A program made the position numbers and the translations under genes. Shown one piece after another: positions 33,846 to 41,627 of a stretch of 52,838 bases of DNA (the stretch's first letter is position 1; every line of letters begins with the position of its first letter). The stretch is from Synergistaceae bacterium OttesenSCG-928-D05. Its GTDB lineage: Bacteria > Synergistota > Synergistia > Synergistales > Synergistaceae. The notes under the pieces were generated by a model, which was not told the origin of the DNA, made no database searches, and saw nothing but the letters and a program-made list of their open reading frames with translations. The stretch spans positions 1-52,838 of the forward strand of contig JAJDJB010000008.1 in the NCBI GenBank assembly GCA_030266985.1, read 5' to 3'.

Positions 33846-35133
33846 GTTCCTTTCTGTTGAATGTCTTGACCGTCGTAATCAGAGTCAGCGTAAAAACAAT
33901 AATAGAAGTCGTCAGCGCAAAACTGATGATGTAGCCCTCGTTCAAATATGAGCCGGGCGTTCCGCTGGGGAAATGGTTGATGACCAGGCCGGACCCCCAT
34001 TGAAAAATAATCACCAGCAGATAGATCAGCGTGTTCCCCGTTCCCATGACAAGTCCGGTATGCTTAATATCTGCGAGCGACCGGATCGTGCTGCTGCAAA
34101 AAACCATCCCCGCTCCCGTCGCGGCGCCGATGAAAAAGCCGAGAAGCCCCATCGTCCTTGAAGATAAGTGTACATAAGAGCCTGCGATGAACAAAAACCA
34201 TGCGGCGCAGATCGCGGAGACGATGCAAAACAGGCTCGTTTTGCCGTTGCGGGACAAAAAGCGGAGCGTGACGCCGATCGGCGAGCCCAGGACAAGCCCG
34301 ATGCTGATGAACGTCGCGTGATAGCGCGCCTCCGCAAGCGTTATTCCGCACGAGACGGAGATCCACGAGACGCCCCACAGACCCTGCAGCGTGTGCATGG
34401 CGGCGGATAGCACCGCCCACACGGTGACGATGACAAACAGCGGACGATACGAAAGAAGCAATTTTACGCCGAGTTTCAGATCGTCGTACAAGGCGGCCGG
34501 TTCCACGAGCGGGGCCTTTTCACCGTCCGGCGCGTCGTCGCCGTGCTGTATACGGTTCCGAAAAAACCAGAGCGGCGCGGCAAGCAGAAAGGCGAGCACC
34601 GCAAGAATGCTGTAAAGGCCGTTATAGCCGACTTTGTCCATGACATAGCCAAGCGGAGCGACCGCCGCGACGCTGCCGAGGTTGCCCGTCATCATAATGC
34701 AGCCTGCCCAAAAAGGATATTGCCTTGCCGGGAACATGAGCGCGGCGTATAGATAGACCCCCGTAAACATCGCTCCGACGCCAAGGCCGCAAATCACCCG
34801 CGACAGCGCGATCACGAAAGGTGTGTGCTCGGCGAGCATGATGAGCGACCCGAGACCCGCGATCGCGAGGCCGATCGAACAGGCGCGCATTGGCCCGATT
34901 CTGTCGTTGATCGCACCCCAAACGTTCTGCAAAAAGCCGTAACTGTAATAAAAAAGGCTGGAGAGGAAGCCCACGAGGGCGGCAGAAAAACCATAGTCGA
35001 GTGCCAGGTGCGGCAAAACGGACGCCGCAGAAATCCTCTGCAGGCCCGCATAAAAATAACCCGCCGCGATGAGGCAGAAAATCAGAAAAGCCTCTTTTGA
35101 TATACCGTGGTTCTTGCTGCCGAAAACTGACAA
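33817..35133 (-). CDS. Major facilitator superfamily transporter
   Basis: About 438 residues, twelve helices. The MFS loop signature is GAINDRIGPMRA between helices 2 and 3, and a long charged central loop lies near residue 190-215. It resembles the nitrate/oxalate-formate-type group in general shape, but I cannot name a substrate. The TTG at 35133 is preferred because GAGG is 7 bases upstream and the promoter at 35193-35220 rules out starts further up. Confidence 0.8.
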   Translation of the reverse strand: MSVFGSKNHGISKEAFLIFCLIAAGYFYAGLQRISAASVLPHLALDYGFSAALVGFLSSLFYYSYGFLQNVWGAINDRIGPMRACSIGLAIAGLGSLIMLAEHTPFVIALSRVICGLGVGAMFTGVYLYAALMFPARQYPFWAGCIMMTGNLGSVAAVAPLGYVMDKVGYNGLYSILAVLAFLLAAPLWFFRNRIQHGDDAPDGEKAPLVEPAALYDDLKLGVKLLLSYRPLFVIVTVWAVLSAAMHTLQGLWGVSWISVSCGITLAEARYHATFISIGLVLGSPIGVTLRFLSRNGKTSLFCIVSAICAAWFLFIAGSYVHLSSRTMGLLGFFIGAATGAGMVFCSSTIRSLADIKHTGLVMGTGNTLIYLLVIIFQWGSGLVINHFPSGTPGSYLNEGYIISFALTTSIIVFTLTLITTVKTFNRKEHGDEREQQA

Positions 35134-35192
35134 GGGCGTGCCTCTTTCCCGCTGAATATGCGCTGAATCGTGTTCGTATATGTCCAAGAAGA

Positions 35193-35220
35193 AGCATAAT
35201 TGATATTTTTTTGAAGTCAA
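35193..35220 (-). promoter_or_regulatory. Promoter of the MFS-MATE-EamA genes
   Basis: Minus strand TTGACT (35220-35215), 16-base spacer, TATGCT (35198-35193). The start site near 35186 gives a leader of about 50 bases. Confidence 0.6.
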
Positions 35221-35241
35221 GCAATTTCGGGAGCAGAGCGT

Positions 35242-35270
35242 TTTTCAAAAAACGGAAGAGGCGTTACAAT
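35242..35270 (+). promoter_or_regulatory. crcB promoter
   Basis: TTTTCA (35242-35247), 17-base spacer, TACAAT (35265-35270). The predicted start, about 35277, is at the first base of the fluoride aptamer. Confidence 0.5.
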
Positions 35271-35278
35271 AGAGCCAA

Positions 35279-35357
35279 AGGGAGATGGAGTTCTCCCGAA
35301 CCGCCGAAAGGCCGATGACTCCTGTCCGTGTCGCACGGGCGGGGTTTTATTTTTTAA
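35279..35357 (+). promoter_or_regulatory. Fluoride riboswitch (crcB motif) with terminator
   Basis: Bases 35279-35325 contain the crcB-motif blocks in order: GGGAGATGGAGTTCTCCC, GAACCGCC, GGCCGATGACTCCTG. Downstream GTCCGTG pairs with CACGGGC (7 bp) and is followed by TTTTATTTTTT (to 35357), the expression-platform terminator. Fluoride binding should prevent termination and switch on crcB. Confidence 0.9.
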
Positions 35358-35374
35358 TAAAGGAGTGTTGCGTT

Positions 35375-35755
35375 ATGTTTCTTCAAGCCGCAGCCGTTGC
35401 GTTCGGAGGCGCAGCGGGCGCCTTGGCGCGCTGGTCTCTTGGATTTCTCGTGAATGACCTCTGGGCGTACATTCCGCCCGGGACGATGTTCGTAAATATT
35501 CTGGGCGGATATCTCGCTGGGCTCGCAACGCCCTTTTTCCTGAACAATCCGCACATCGCGCAGGAATGGCGGCTGCTTGCCGTAACGGGATTCTTGGGCG
35601 GCCTTACGACATTTTCCGCATTTACGATCGACGTCATGACCCTGCTGCAGTCCGGGCGCTGGTTTGCGGGTGCGGCGGGAATCGCGCTCCACGTGGCGGG
35701 TGCGCTTGTTGCCATGGCGCTTGGCGCGGCAACATACGGGGTATTTGCGCGTTAG
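35375..35755 (+). CDS. crcB: Fluoride ion channel CrcB/Fluc
   Basis: 126 residues with four membrane helices. Signature GGAAGALARW near the N terminus, GTMFVNILGGYLAG (conserved Asn) in helix 2 and GFLGGLTTFSAF in helix 3 with the fluoride-coordinating Phe/Ser/Thr region. Fluc channels are dual-topology dimers that export fluoride from the cytoplasm. AGGAG lies 9 bases before ATG 35375; upstream in-frame codons belong to the riboswitch. Confidence 0.93.
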   Translation: MFLQAAAVAFGGAAGALARWSLGFLVNDLWAYIPPGTMFVNILGGYLAGLATPFFLNNPHIAQEWRLLAVTGFLGGLTTFSAFTIDVMTLLQSGRWFAGAAGIALHVAGALVAMALGAATYGVFAR

Positions 35756-35796
35756 AGAATCCGCCAAAACGCGAATACTTAAAAAAATACAATTGT

Positions 35797-35802
35797 TATA
35801 AT
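35797..35802 (+). promoter_or_regulatory. Extended -10 promoter of rubrerythrin
   Basis: TGTTATAAT: extended TG (35794-35795) and TATAAT (35797-35802), no good -35. It lies 34 bases before the ATG. Confidence 0.45.
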
Positions 35803-35836
35803 ATCCTCATAATTTCAAAACGGGAGGTTTTTTCTC

Positions 35837-36415
35837 ATGGCAAGCGTAAAAGGAACAAGAACGGAAAAGAATCTGATGATCGCTTTCGCGGGCGAGACGC
35901 AGGCGCGTACCCGTTACACATATTTTGCATCGGTCGCGAAAAATGAGGGCTTCAAACAGATTGAGTTTATCTTCCAGGAAACGGCCGAGCAGGAAAAAGA
36001 ACACGCGAAGCGCCTGTTCCGCTTCATGGACGGCCCCGGCGAGATCGAAATCACGGCGAGCTTCCCCGCCGGGCCGGAGCACGACACGCATCAGAACCTA
36101 ATCGACGCTGCGGCGGGCGAGCACCACGAATACTCACAGATGTACCCCGAGTTCGCGGACATCGCGGAAGAAGAGGGATTCAAAGAAATCGCGGACTGCA
36201 TGCGTTCAATCGCGGTCGCGGAAAAATTCCACGAGGAACGCTATCTTGGCCTTGCGAAAAACATCAAAGAAGGCAAGGTCTTCAAGAAAGATACGAAAGT
36301 AACCTGGCGCTGCCGCAACTGCGGATTCGTCTGCGAATCGAACGAAGCGCCGCAGAAGTGCCCGGCGTGCATTCATCCGCAGGCGCACTTTGAGTTGCTT
36401 TGCATCAACTGGTAA
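35837..36415 (+). CDS. rbr: Rubrerythrin
   Basis: 192 residues. The N-terminal ferritin-like diiron domain carries the ligands E20, E53, H56, E95, E98, E129 and nearby H132 in ExxH-type motifs. A C-terminal rubredoxin domain has CRNCG and CPAC. Rubrerythrin reduces hydrogen peroxide using electrons from rubredoxin or NADH oxidoreductases and is a standard oxidative-stress protein of anaerobes. GGGAGG precedes the ATG. The following element copy 4 separates it from the convergent HxlR gene. Confidence 0.93.
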   Translation: MASVKGTRTEKNLMIAFAGETQARTRYTYFASVAKNEGFKQIEFIFQETAEQEKEHAKRLFRFMDGPGEIEITASFPAGPEHDTHQNLIDAAAGEHHEYSQMYPEFADIAEEEGFKEIADCMRSIAVAEKFHEERYLGLAKNIKEGKVFKKDTKVTWRCRNCGFVCESNEAPQKCPACIHPQAHFELLCINW

Positions 36416-36418
36416 GTG

Positions 36419-36543
36419 AGAACGCGGCGCTAACGCACAATAAACTTTAAAACACTTGCGGCAGATTCCTCAGCGTAGTAGAGCTACGCTTCCGGATCTG
36501 CCGCAAGCTTTGTGAAGTCAATGGTACCTAAGAACTGCGTTCT
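36419..36543. repeat. Double-palindromic 3'-end element, copy 4
   Basis: The outer arms AGAACGCGGCGCTAACGCAC (36419-36438) and GTACCTAAGAACTGCGTTCT (36524-36543) pair at about 15 of 20 positions. The right arm covers the stop codon of the minus-strand HxlR gene, and the left arm starts four bases after the rubrerythrin stop. The inner stem TTGCGGCAGAT (36456-36466) pairs with ATCTGCCGCAA (36496-36506). The apex is AGCGTAG-TAGAG-CTACGCT. No U-tract. Confidence 0.75.
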
Positions 36544-36887
36544 GGCTGCGTTTTCCTGTTCTGGGCCCCCCACCGGCACATCATATCCAGCAACGGCATA
36601 AGGGAAGCTCCCCTTTCCGAAAGGCTGTATTCCACTTTTGGCGGAATCTGCGGATATTCTTTGCGTACGACGATGCCGTCCGCTTCCATTTCTTTGAGCA
36701 TCACGCTGAGCGTTTTGTACGAAATCGTGCCGATCATGCGCTTCAGTTCATTGTAGCGCACGACGCCGTGTTCGGAAAGCCAGTACATGATGATCATGCG
36801 ATATTTGCCGCCAATCAGCGAAAGCGTGTAGCCGAAATCCGTGTCGGTGATGTCGACGCCTGTCATACTGCATTTTTTCTCCGCCAT
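36528..36887 (-). CDS. HxlR-family winged-helix regulator
   Basis: 119 residues with the HxlR pattern: FGYTLSLIGGKYRMIIMYWL, RYNELKRMIGTISYKTLSVMLKEME and DGIVVRKEYPQIPPKVEYSLSERG. These small DNA-binding proteins often sense redox state or electrophiles and control a divergent oxidoreductase gene. That arrangement is present here: the FMN-reductase-like gene starts 117 bases away on the other strand, with inverted repeats between. An N-terminal cysteine (KKCSMTG) could be a sensor residue, as in related proteins. Confidence 0.87.
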   Translation of the reverse strand: MAEKKCSMTGVDITDTDFGYTLSLIGGKYRMIIMYWLSEHGVVRYNELKRMIGTISYKTLSVMLKEMEADGIVVRKEYPQIPPKVEYSLSERGASLMPLLDMMCRWGAQNRKTQPERSS

Positions 36888-36909
36888 TTTTTACACTTCC
36901 CAAAAAGTT

Positions 36910-36940
36910 AGTATGAGATGTAAATGTGCATACTTTACAT
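36910..36940. promoter_or_regulatory. Putative HxlR operator
   Basis: Two overlapping inverted repeats: ATGTAAA (36918-36924) with TTTACAT (36934-36940), and AGTATG (36910-36915) with CATACT (36929-36934). They lie between the divergent HxlR and FMN-reductase genes, next to TATACT (36947-36952). Confidence 0.5.
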
Positions 36941-37003
36941 ATATATTATACTCTTTTATAATCTCAAAAACAAGGGAAACATAAAAACGAAAGGAGCAGG
37001 AGC

Positions 37004-37555
37004 ATGGGAAAGAATATACTGATCATCACGGGAAGCCCCCGTAAGGGCGGGAACAGCGAAGTACTTGCGGACGCGTTCGCGAAGGGCGCGCAGCAGGCGG
37101 GGCATACGGTCACGAAATTTGAGGCGGCAATGAAGCAAATCGGCGGCTGCAAAGCCTGTAACACCTGCTGGAGCAAGGGAACGGCGTGCACGTTCCGGGA
37201 TGGTTTCACCGAGCTGGAACCGCTGCTTGAGCAGGCGGACATGGTTGTTTTCGCGACGCCCGTTTACTGGTTTACGATGTCGATGCAGATCAAGGCGGCG
37301 ATCGATAAATTTTACGCCTACATGCGTCCGGCGCGCCAAAAAGAATTGAAAGTAAAAGAGGCCGTTCTGCTTGCAACGGCGGAAGACACAGCGGTACACG
37401 TTTTCGATGGCCTGGTTGGTACCTATAAATTAATCATGGAATATCTGAAGTGGAAAGACGCGGGGATTCTCACGGTTCCCGGCGTGAACGCAAAAGGCGA
37501 TATTTTAAAAACGGACGCTCCGGCCAGGGCAGAGGCGCTGGGCAAGTCAATCTAA
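37004..37555 (+). CDS. NADPH-dependent FMN reductase / iron-sulfur flavoprotein-like
   Basis: 183 residues with a flavodoxin-like fold. The FMN phosphate loop is ITGSPRKGGNSEVL, and the FMN-ring segment is FATPVYWFTMSMQIKAAIDKF. GGCKACNTCWSKG resembles the compact cysteine motif of iron-sulfur flavoproteins, though only three Cys plus a later one are close together, so cluster binding is uncertain. It probably reduces quinones, azo or nitro compounds or acts in redox stress. AGGAG precedes the ATG; regulation by the divergent HxlR protein is likely. Confidence 0.83.
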   Translation: MGKNILIITGSPRKGGNSEVLADAFAKGAQQAGHTVTKFEAAMKQIGGCKACNTCWSKGTACTFRDGFTELEPLLEQADMVVFATPVYWFTMSMQIKAAIDKFYAYMRPARQKELKVKEAVLLATAEDTAVHVFDGLVGTYKLIMEYLKWKDAGILTVPGVNAKGDILKTDAPARAEALGKSI

Positions 37556-37586
37556 GCCCGTTTAAAATTTAGCAAGCACATGACAG

Positions 37587-37614
37587 CGGACCGTGTACCT
37601 CCGGTCCGTTTTTT
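37587..37614 (+). terminator. Intrinsic terminator
   Basis: CGGACCG (37587-37593) pairs with CGGTCCG (37602-37608), followed by TTTTTT. Confidence 0.8.
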
Positions 37615-37775
37615 CGTGCATTGCGTTCCGCCTGTTTGAGGAAGACCGCCTAGGCCATTCTTACGCTGAATCTTGCCGTCCATCGTGTTAGAATATCCCA
37701 GAAAGGGAATTCTGCGCGCAGTGCGAGGGCGCGGGCAATCTCCGCGCGGATGTTTCTGCGGAAAGGATGGTTCAA

Positions 37776-39044
37776 TTGGAAAAAGGCTTTGTCGCGCAAG
37801 CGATGGAGAAATTTGGCTTTATGCCGACGACCGCGCTCCAAGTCACATTCACGGTTGGCCTAATGGCCGCGATCTGCGCGGCGATCCACGCCATCTTGCT
37901 TTTCGGGGTTTGGGGAACGGTCAAAAAGTATAATAAAAGGCATCCCAAACGCTGGCTTTCTTTGCTGATCGAGTCCGACGTCTTCACGCGCTTTGTGATC
38001 GCGGTGCAGGGCATCGTCCTCAACGTGCAGACGAAACTCTGGATTCCGCAGGAAGCACGCATATATAAAATTCTGCTTTTCATGACGGAGCTTTGGATTG
38101 CCGTTTTGCTGATGCTTACGCTCCTGGCAATCGTGACCCTGGTCGGCAATATCGTGCGCGGGATGCGGTGGGCGCAAAAACTGCCGCTCAACGGAATCAT
38201 ACAGGCAGTCAAACTGGCCGTGATACTCGTCTTCGGTATTCTGATCGCATCGATTCTCGTGGGAAGCTCACCTGCCCTGATTCTGAGCGGACTGGGCGCG
38301 ATGACGGCGGTACTGATGCTTGTGTTTCAGGATACGATCCGCGGCTTCGCGGCGGGACTTCAGCTTGCCGGATACAACATGCTCGCGGTCGGCGACTGGC
38401 TGGAAATGCCGAAATACAACGCCGACGGCGACGTGATAGAGATCGGGCTGACGACGGTCAAGGTGCAGAACTGGGACAAGACGATCGTCACGATTCCCAC
38501 CTACGCGCTCGTCTCGGATTCGTTCAAAAACTGGCGCGGCATGGAGGAGACCGGCGGACGCCGGATCAAGCGCAGCGTTTTTATCGACATCGAAAGCATT
38601 CATTTCCTTTCGGACGAAGAGATCGAACGGCTAAAAAAAGCGCACCTGCTGCATGAATATCTTGAAAAAAAGGTAGAAGAGATTTCAGCTTACAACAACG
38701 AACTCGGCGCCGACATGACAAGCCCGGTCAACGGCAGACACCTGACGAACGTCGGTACGTTCCGGGCATATCTTGGAAATTACGTCCGCAACCACCCGAT
38801 GATCCACAAAGGACTCACGATGATGGTTCGCCAGCTGGCGCCCACCCCGGAGGGCCTGCCAATCGAAGTGTACGTCTTCACGAGCACCACGCGCTGGGTT
38901 GACTATGAGGCAATTCAGTCTGATATTTTCGACCATATCTTCGCCGTGCTGCCGGAGTTCGGCCTGCGGGCATATCAGTCGCCCACGGGATACGACATGC
39001 GCCATATGGGTGGCGGGCGCGGCGCTAACGCACCGTCTGCTTAG
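37776..39044 (+). CDS. Mechanosensitive ion channel, YbdG/MscM-like
   Basis: About 422 residues with five membrane helices before an MscS-type pore and beta domain. The pore helix region is ALILSGLGAMTAVLMLVFQDTIRGFAAG, then GDWLEMP and TVKVQNWDKTIVTIPTY, followed by the long YbdG-type C-terminal domain ending PEFGLRAYQSPTGYDM. These channels open under membrane tension to release osmolytes. I prefer TTG 37776, 8 bases after AAAGGA; the ATG at 37767 abuts that site directly. The last ten codons (GGGRGANAPSA region) lie within the left arm of element copy 5, so the element has set the C terminus. Confidence 0.85.
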   Translation: MEKGFVAQAMEKFGFMPTTALQVTFTVGLMAAICAAIHAILLFGVWGTVKKYNKRHPKRWLSLLIESDVFTRFVIAVQGIVLNVQTKLWIPQEARIYKILLFMTELWIAVLLMLTLLAIVTLVGNIVRGMRWAQKLPLNGIIQAVKLAVILVFGILIASILVGSSPALILSGLGAMTAVLMLVFQDTIRGFAAGLQLAGYNMLAVGDWLEMPKYNADGDVIEIGLTTVKVQNWDKTIVTIPTYALVSDSFKNWRGMEETGGRRIKRSVFIDIESIHFLSDEEIERLKKAHLLHEYLEKKVEEISAYNNELGADMTSPVNGRHLTNVGTFRAYLGNYVRNHPMIHKGLTMMVRQLAPTPEGLPIEVYVFTSTTRWVDYEAIQSDIFDHIFAVLPEFGLRAYQSPTGYDMRHMGGGRGANAPSA

Positions 39045-39141
39045 CAACACAAAGCGGGAGAATCCTCAACGTATAAAGCATACGCATCCGGTTCTCCCGC
39101 TTTGCATTGCGTCGCATCCGGCACGTTATCGCCGCGCGCCC
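39015..39141. repeat. Double-palindromic 3'-end element, copy 5 (overlaps coding sequence)
   Basis: The outer left arm 39015-39035 (GGGCGCGGCGCTAACGCACC...) lies inside the channel gene and pairs with 39119-39141 except for a 2-base bulge and a few mismatches. The inner stem AAAGCGGGAGAA (39051-39062) pairs perfectly with TTCTCCCGCTTT (39092-39103). The apex CGTAT-AAAGC-ATACG is identical to copy 2. Confidence 0.8.
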
Positions 39142-39211
39142 AACAAAGTGATTGCGGAAAAAATAAAAAGCATTGCCAGGGTATTCTGCGAAAGATGGCT
39201 TGACTTGTTTA

Positions 39212-40249
39212 TCACGATAAGCAGATTTTAAACGCCGTGGGCAGCGCGTATTTTGACGCGAGTTCTTCCTGCGTCGCCCATTGAAAGCCGGGCGGCATAC
39301 AGTCGCATTCCACACGCCATACGGTCATGCGCCACTCAATGTGCGTGAAGACATGTTTTTTCTCGCCGCATCGTTCGATTTCATGTGGCCCGGCGCCGAA
39401 ATCGTCCGCGAGCGCCAGAACCTCGGCCTTGGAAAGCTTACCTTCCACGTTCGGAAACTCCCAGAGAGAAGATAGCAGGCCTGCCCCGCCGCGCTTGCAT
39501 ATGGCGGTTCTTCCTTTGTGAACCATAAGCAAGACGGTGCGCTGCTCGGCCCTGCGCGATTTTTTCACGCTGCGGACCGGATATTGCAATACCGTATTCT
39601 CTTTTCGCGCCGCGCATAACGGCGCAAGGGGACAAATTTTACATTTCGGCAAGCCGTTCGGCAGGCAGACGACAGCGCCAAGCTCCATAAGCGCCTGCGT
39701 GAAGTCGCCGCGCCCCTCGGCCGGGTAGACCCCGGCGAGCGAGCGCTCGATATTTTTTCGTACTGTCGGCACGTCAACGTTCTCCTTGAGCGCTTTTAAC
39801 CTTGCGATGACGCGCAGCACGTTGCCGTCGACCGCGGGGCGGGGCAGCTCGAACGCTATGGAAGCGATTGCCCCTGCCGTGTACGGCCCGATCCCGGGGA
39901 GCGCCAGAATTTCCTGATATGTATCGGGGAAAACGCCGCCATGTTCCGCCATAATCTTCTGCGCGGCCTTTTTCAGGTTCCGCGCGCGCGTGTAATAGCC
40001 GAGCCCTTCCCATAGTTTGAGCAGCTTTTCATCGTCCGCCTCCGCTAAATTGCGAATCGCGGGCAGCGCTTCCAGAAAACGCAGGTAATAGGTCACGACC
40101 GCTTCAACGCGCGTCTGCTGAAGCATGATTTCAGACAGCCAGATTGCATAAGGGTCCCTGGTCCTGCGCCACGGCAAATCACGCGCGTTCGCGCGGTACC
40201 ATGGAAGGAGCAATTGCGGTAAGGCTGGCGGCAGGGAAAGGTCTTTCAT
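39212..40249 (-). CDS. mutY: A/G-specific adenine glycosylase
   Basis: 345 residues. The HhH-GPD domain has the catalytic Glu in WLSEIMLQQTRV (E40), the helix-hairpin-helix ALPGIGPYTAGAIAS and the catalytic Asp in PAVDGNVLRV. A [4Fe-4S] cluster motif CKICPLAPLC follows, then a C-terminal MutT-like domain (about 225-345) that recognises 8-oxoG. MutY removes adenine mispaired with 8-oxoguanine. The gene follows the mgtE pair on the same strand (12 bases after mgtE-1), so it may be co-transcribed with them. Confidence 0.93.
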   Translation of the reverse strand: MKDLSLPPALPQLLLPWYRANARDLPWRRTRDPYAIWLSEIMLQQTRVEAVVTYYLRFLEALPAIRNLAEADDEKLLKLWEGLGYYTRARNLKKAAQKIMAEHGGVFPDTYQEILALPGIGPYTAGAIASIAFELPRPAVDGNVLRVIARLKALKENVDVPTVRKNIERSLAGVYPAEGRGDFTQALMELGAVVCLPNGLPKCKICPLAPLCAARKENTVLQYPVRSVKKSRRAEQRTVLLMVHKGRTAICKRGGAGLLSSLWEFPNVEGKLSKAEVLALADDFGAGPHEIERCGEKKHVFTHIEWRMTVWRVECDCMPPGFQWATQEELASKYALPTAFKICLS

Positions 40250-40261
40250 CCGGCGCGCCCG

Positions 40262-41611
40262 TTACAGCGGGAGCAGGACAAACGCGATGCTGAAATAAAC
40301 GATGAGCGACAGCGCGTCGACGAGCGTCGCGATTAGCGGCGACGCCATGAGCGCGGGGTCGATTTTGCAGACTTTGGCGACGAGCGGCAGCACGCCGCCG
40401 ACCGTGTTCGCGAGGACGACGGTAACGAGCATCGCGAGCGAGACCGTGAGCCCGATCGCGCCGTTGCCCGGATAACCGATCAGCACACGCACGAAGTTGA
40501 CCGTCGCGAGCGGAACGCCGACGAGCAGGCTGACGCCGAGCTCCTTCGTGACGATCGCCGGCGCGTCCTCCAGATCGATCTCGCCAAGCGCCATACCGCG
40601 AATGACCATCGTGCTTGACTGGCTTCCCGCGTTTCCGCCCGTGTCGGTGAGCATGGGAATGAACGTGACGAGCAGCGGGATCGCGATAAAGGCCTCTTCA
40701 TAAAAGCCCAAAATCTTTCCGGTGATCATACCGCTGACCATGAGAACGAGCAGCCATACGAAACGGTTCCGCGCCATCGTGGAAACGCTCGTCTTCAAAT
40801 AGGGACGTTCGCTGGGCGCCATGGCGTACATACGCTCGAAGTCTTCCGTCGCCTCTTCCTGCATGACGTCGACCGCGTCGTCGATCGTAACGATCCCGAC
40901 AAGCCGGTTTTCCGCGTCCACGACGGGCAGCGACATAAAGTCGTACTTCGCCATCGCATCGACCGCGATTTCCTGGTCGTCCGTCGTTGCGACGGAGATC
41001 ACGTTTGTCTCCATCAGATCTTCGATATACTCCGCGTCGCCCGCGAGTAGGATGTCCTTGACCGTGACGACGCCGATCAGGTGGCGGAACTCATCCGTCA
41101 CATAACAGTTATAAATCGTTTCGCGATCCTCGCCGATGCGGCGGATGCGCGCGATCGCCTCCGCGACCGTCAGGCGCGGGCGCAGGTTCGTGTATTCCGA
41201 CGTCATGATGCTGCCGACGGAGTACTCGGGATAAAGCAGGAATTGATTGATCAGCTTCCGCGTTTCGGGCGACGAGTTGCGCAGCACGCGCTTGACCAGC
41301 ATTGCGGGCATCTCTTCCAGCACGTCGACCGCGTCGTCGACGGCGAGTTCCTCGATCATGAGCGAAAGCTCGCGGTCCGTCGCCGACTCGATGATGCGCT
41401 GCTGCATATCGGTCGAAAGTTCGCTGAAAACGTTCACCGCCTGGTCCTTCGGCAGCAGCCGGAAGATAAAGAGCGGCTGTTCGCCTTTCTGGTCCTCAAT
41501 GAACTGCGCGACGTCGACGTCGTGCATCTCGGAAAGCGTAAGACGCAGCATGCGGTAGTTCCGTTCTTCAATCAGATGGTTCAGTTCCTGTTCCTGTTTG
41601 CGGTCAAACAT
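40262..41611 (-). CDS. mgtE: Magnesium transporter MgtE (paralogue 1)
   Basis: 449 residues with the MgtE layout: N-terminal superhelical domain (about 1-130), two CBS domains (about 135-260), a connecting helix and five membrane helices (about 285-449). FIPMLTDTGGNAGSQSSTMVIRG marks the first half of the channel, and the helix-5 Asp of the Mg site is in ATLVDALSLIVYF. MgtE is a Mg-gated Mg channel. It lies 16 bases downstream of paralogue 2, in the same operon. Compared with paralogue 2 it has Asp instead of Gly in PMLTDTGG, next to the pore. Confidence 0.92.
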   Translation of the reverse strand: MFDRKQEQELNHLIEERNYRMLRLTLSEMHDVDVAQFIEDQKGEQPLFIFRLLPKDQAVNVFSELSTDMQQRIIESATDRELSLMIEELAVDDAVDVLEEMPAMLVKRVLRNSSPETRKLINQFLLYPEYSVGSIMTSEYTNLRPRLTVAEAIARIRRIGEDRETIYNCYVTDEFRHLIGVVTVKDILLAGDAEYIEDLMETNVISVATTDDQEIAVDAMAKYDFMSLPVVDAENRLVGIVTIDDAVDVMQEEATEDFERMYAMAPSERPYLKTSVSTMARNRFVWLLVLMVSGMITGKILGFYEEAFIAIPLLVTFIPMLTDTGGNAGSQSSTMVIRGMALGEIDLEDAPAIVTKELGVSLLVGVPLATVNFVRVLIGYPGNGAIGLTVSLAMLVTVVLANTVGGVLPLVAKVCKIDPALMASPLIATLVDALSLIVYFSIAFVLLPL

Positions 41612-41627
41612 TCTGCGCCCTCCTTTC

